Shown here in pieces: positions 63,169-64,000 of a stretch of 64,000 nucleotides of DNA. A model generated the notes under the pieces. The model was given only the letters and a program-made list of their open reading frames with translations, had not been told where the DNA came from and did no database searches. This stretch comes from Aquimonas sp964586455 (GTDB taxonomy: Bacteria; Pseudomonadota; Gammaproteobacteria; Xanthomonadales; Xanthomonadaceae), in contig CAZPHV010000006.1 in assembly GCA_964586455.1 (NCBI GenBank), forward strand, positions 76,017 through 140,016, read 5' to 3'. The position numbers and the translations under genes are program-made. Numbering within the stretch: position 1 is the first letter of the stretch; each line of letters begins with the position of its first letter.

Positions 63169-63993
63169 TCAGCACCCGGAAAGGTGTGATACGAGCTTGA
63201 CGCTCTCGTAAGTCGTTCCTATGGGGATGTGTCGTACAACGCCCGCAAGGTATCTATTTGTCTCGGGAAGCTGCGCCATCCAGTCTCTAGGCACTGCGGT
63301 GCCCCCGGCAGCTGCGTCGGGAATATGTCCGGCAACACGACCACCGAGACACTTGCAACGCATTCGGGAACGCCAATTATCCGACTCCCTTTGCTCATCA
63401 ATAGTGAGGACTCGTCGTGTCATCGATCCGCCGTTGAGCTCAATCTGTTTGTTCCATCGGCCTGCAAAATCAATGAGTTCGTTCGACGCATCTGAGCCAG
63501 GCGCAAACTTGTTCACAATGCACAAAGAGGATCCGGAAACCTGAAATGCTGTTGGGGTTAGCCCCCATGGGTCGATAAACTCTACTGGATTCGGAGCATA
63601 GATGTAGCTGTTGAGGCCTCCAGAGAGGCCGGCTGGGTCATGCTTAATGAATCGCCCAAGCTCTGACTCGTAGTACCGAAACCGGTTGTAATGCAGCCCC
63701 GACTCCGCATCCGCGTACTGGCCCTGGAAGCGCAGGTTGCATTCCAGTGGCTCGGCTTGCTCCTCGATGACCTCCGCGACCGTGTTGCCCTGGCGGGTGA
63801 GCATACGCCGGGGTGGGGTCGACGTGATCGCCTTGCCCCAGGCGGCGTAGTTCGCGGTCCAGACGAGGTGGCCGTCGGTGTCGGTGATCTCGCGCGGGGT
63901 GCCGAGGTGGTCGACGTGGACGTGGAAGACTTCGGGCTTGGGCGGCTTATTGATTCGGTACGAAGAAGCTTGAACTTCTTGGTCGTGTCGGTG
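63169..63993 (-). CDS. rhs: Displaced Rhs tip with candidate Ntox15-type DNase domain
   Basis: Rhs core fragment open from after an in-frame TGA (63994-63996), beginning with KPPKPEVFHVHVDHLGTP and running through LTRQGNTVAEVIEEQAEPLE and RYYESELGRFIKHDPAGLSG to NSYIYAPNPVEFIDPWGL. The toxin tip is about 125 residues. Its GHIPDAAAGG with HxxD resembles the motif of Ntox15/Tde1 DNases; WNKQIELNGGSM lies before it. The N-terminal portion of a complete rhs gene may lie beyond the window; it looks like an orphan tip, because upstream sequence changes frame (KKFKLLRTES in another frame). Confidence 0.6.
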   Translation of the reverse strand, partial: HRHDQEVQASSYRINKPPKPEVFHVHVDHLGTPREITDTDGHLVWTANYAAWGKAITSTPPRRMLTRQGNTVAEVIEEQAEPLECNLRFQGQYADAESGLHYNRFRYYESELGRFIKHDPAGLSGGLNSYIYAPNPVEFIDPWGLTPTAFQVSGSSLCIVNKFAPGSDASNELIDFAGRWNKQIELNGGSMTRRVLTIDEQRESDNWRSRMRCKCLGGRVAGHIPDAAAGGTAVPRDWMAQLPETNRYLAGVVRHIPIGTTYESVKLVSHLSGC

Positions 63994-64000
63994 TCAGAGC

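Overview
The window is a GC-rich chromosomal segment whose gene families and gene order point to the Lysobacterales (Xanthomonadales), Gammaproteobacteria. Pointers are exbB/exbD, mrfA/mrfB-like genes, a kdsA-eno-ftsB-ispD block, two SlyD paralogues, TonB-dependent carbohydrate uptake, abundant GTAG-headed REP palindromes with a REP transposase, and GGGATTC/GGGATTG intergenic heptamers. Genus cannot be fixed from the sequence alone. There is one 100-N assembly gap (8806-8905), and it lies inside tandem repeats.

Layout. 1-5.7 kb (mostly minus): exbD (cut by the window edge), exbB, a TIP30-like oxidoreductase, class I fumarase, yceH, a flavodoxin-like protein, cspA and slyD. 5.8-8.35 kb: an autoregulated-looking YtrA-type GntR/ABC operon with a clear operator over its promoter. 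8.35-9.2 kb: hairpin-rich tandem repeats around the gap. 9.3-13.7 kb: acyl-CoA dehydrogenase (with a PsrA-like box), acyltransferase, and hemN with a perfect FNR/Anr box. 14-18.6 kb: an overlapping MrfB/MrfA-like exonuclease/helicase pair and divergent rsmE. 18.6-20 kb: a RAYT transposase within REP palindromes and 236-237-bp tandem repeats. 20-25.2 kb (minus): pyrG-kdsA-eno-ftsB-ispD. 25.4-31.4 kb: DUF2200, a membrane protein, gor, rlmB, rnr. 31.5-36.3 kb: tRNA-Leu(CAG) with promoter and terminator, slyD2, NlpC/P60, rhlE, a small membrane protein, tatD.

36.5-51 kb is a coherent beta-glucoside/cellobionate utilisation locus: secreted GH3 glucosidase, TonB-dependent receptor, sodium/sugar symporter, LacI regulator, glucokinase, CBM9-like protein, GPH-family transporter, GH94 cellobionic-acid-phosphorylase-like enzyme and gluconokinase. 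Phosphorolysis of cellobionate gives glucose-1-phosphate and gluconate, and gluconate is then phosphorylated by the adjacent kinase, so the last two genes form a metabolic pair. A LacI-type palindrome before the GH3 gene shares a 10-mer with the lacI/glk intergenic region.

51-60.7 kb: tcdA, a small mono-haem-type protein, a repeat-rich intergenic region, a glycine-zipper lipoprotein, and a six-gene tightly overlapping RDD-SpoIIM-DUF4129-DUF4350-MoxR-DUF58 operon. 60.7-64 kb is different in composition (visibly more AT-rich) and is an array of displaced Rhs C-terminal tips with toxin and immunity modules on the minus strand. An AHH nuclease tip sits behind a G8 frameshift; a second tip carries an HxxD motif like Ntox15/Tde DNases; a SUKH-like immunity pseudogene has two lesions. 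The array continues past the window edge.
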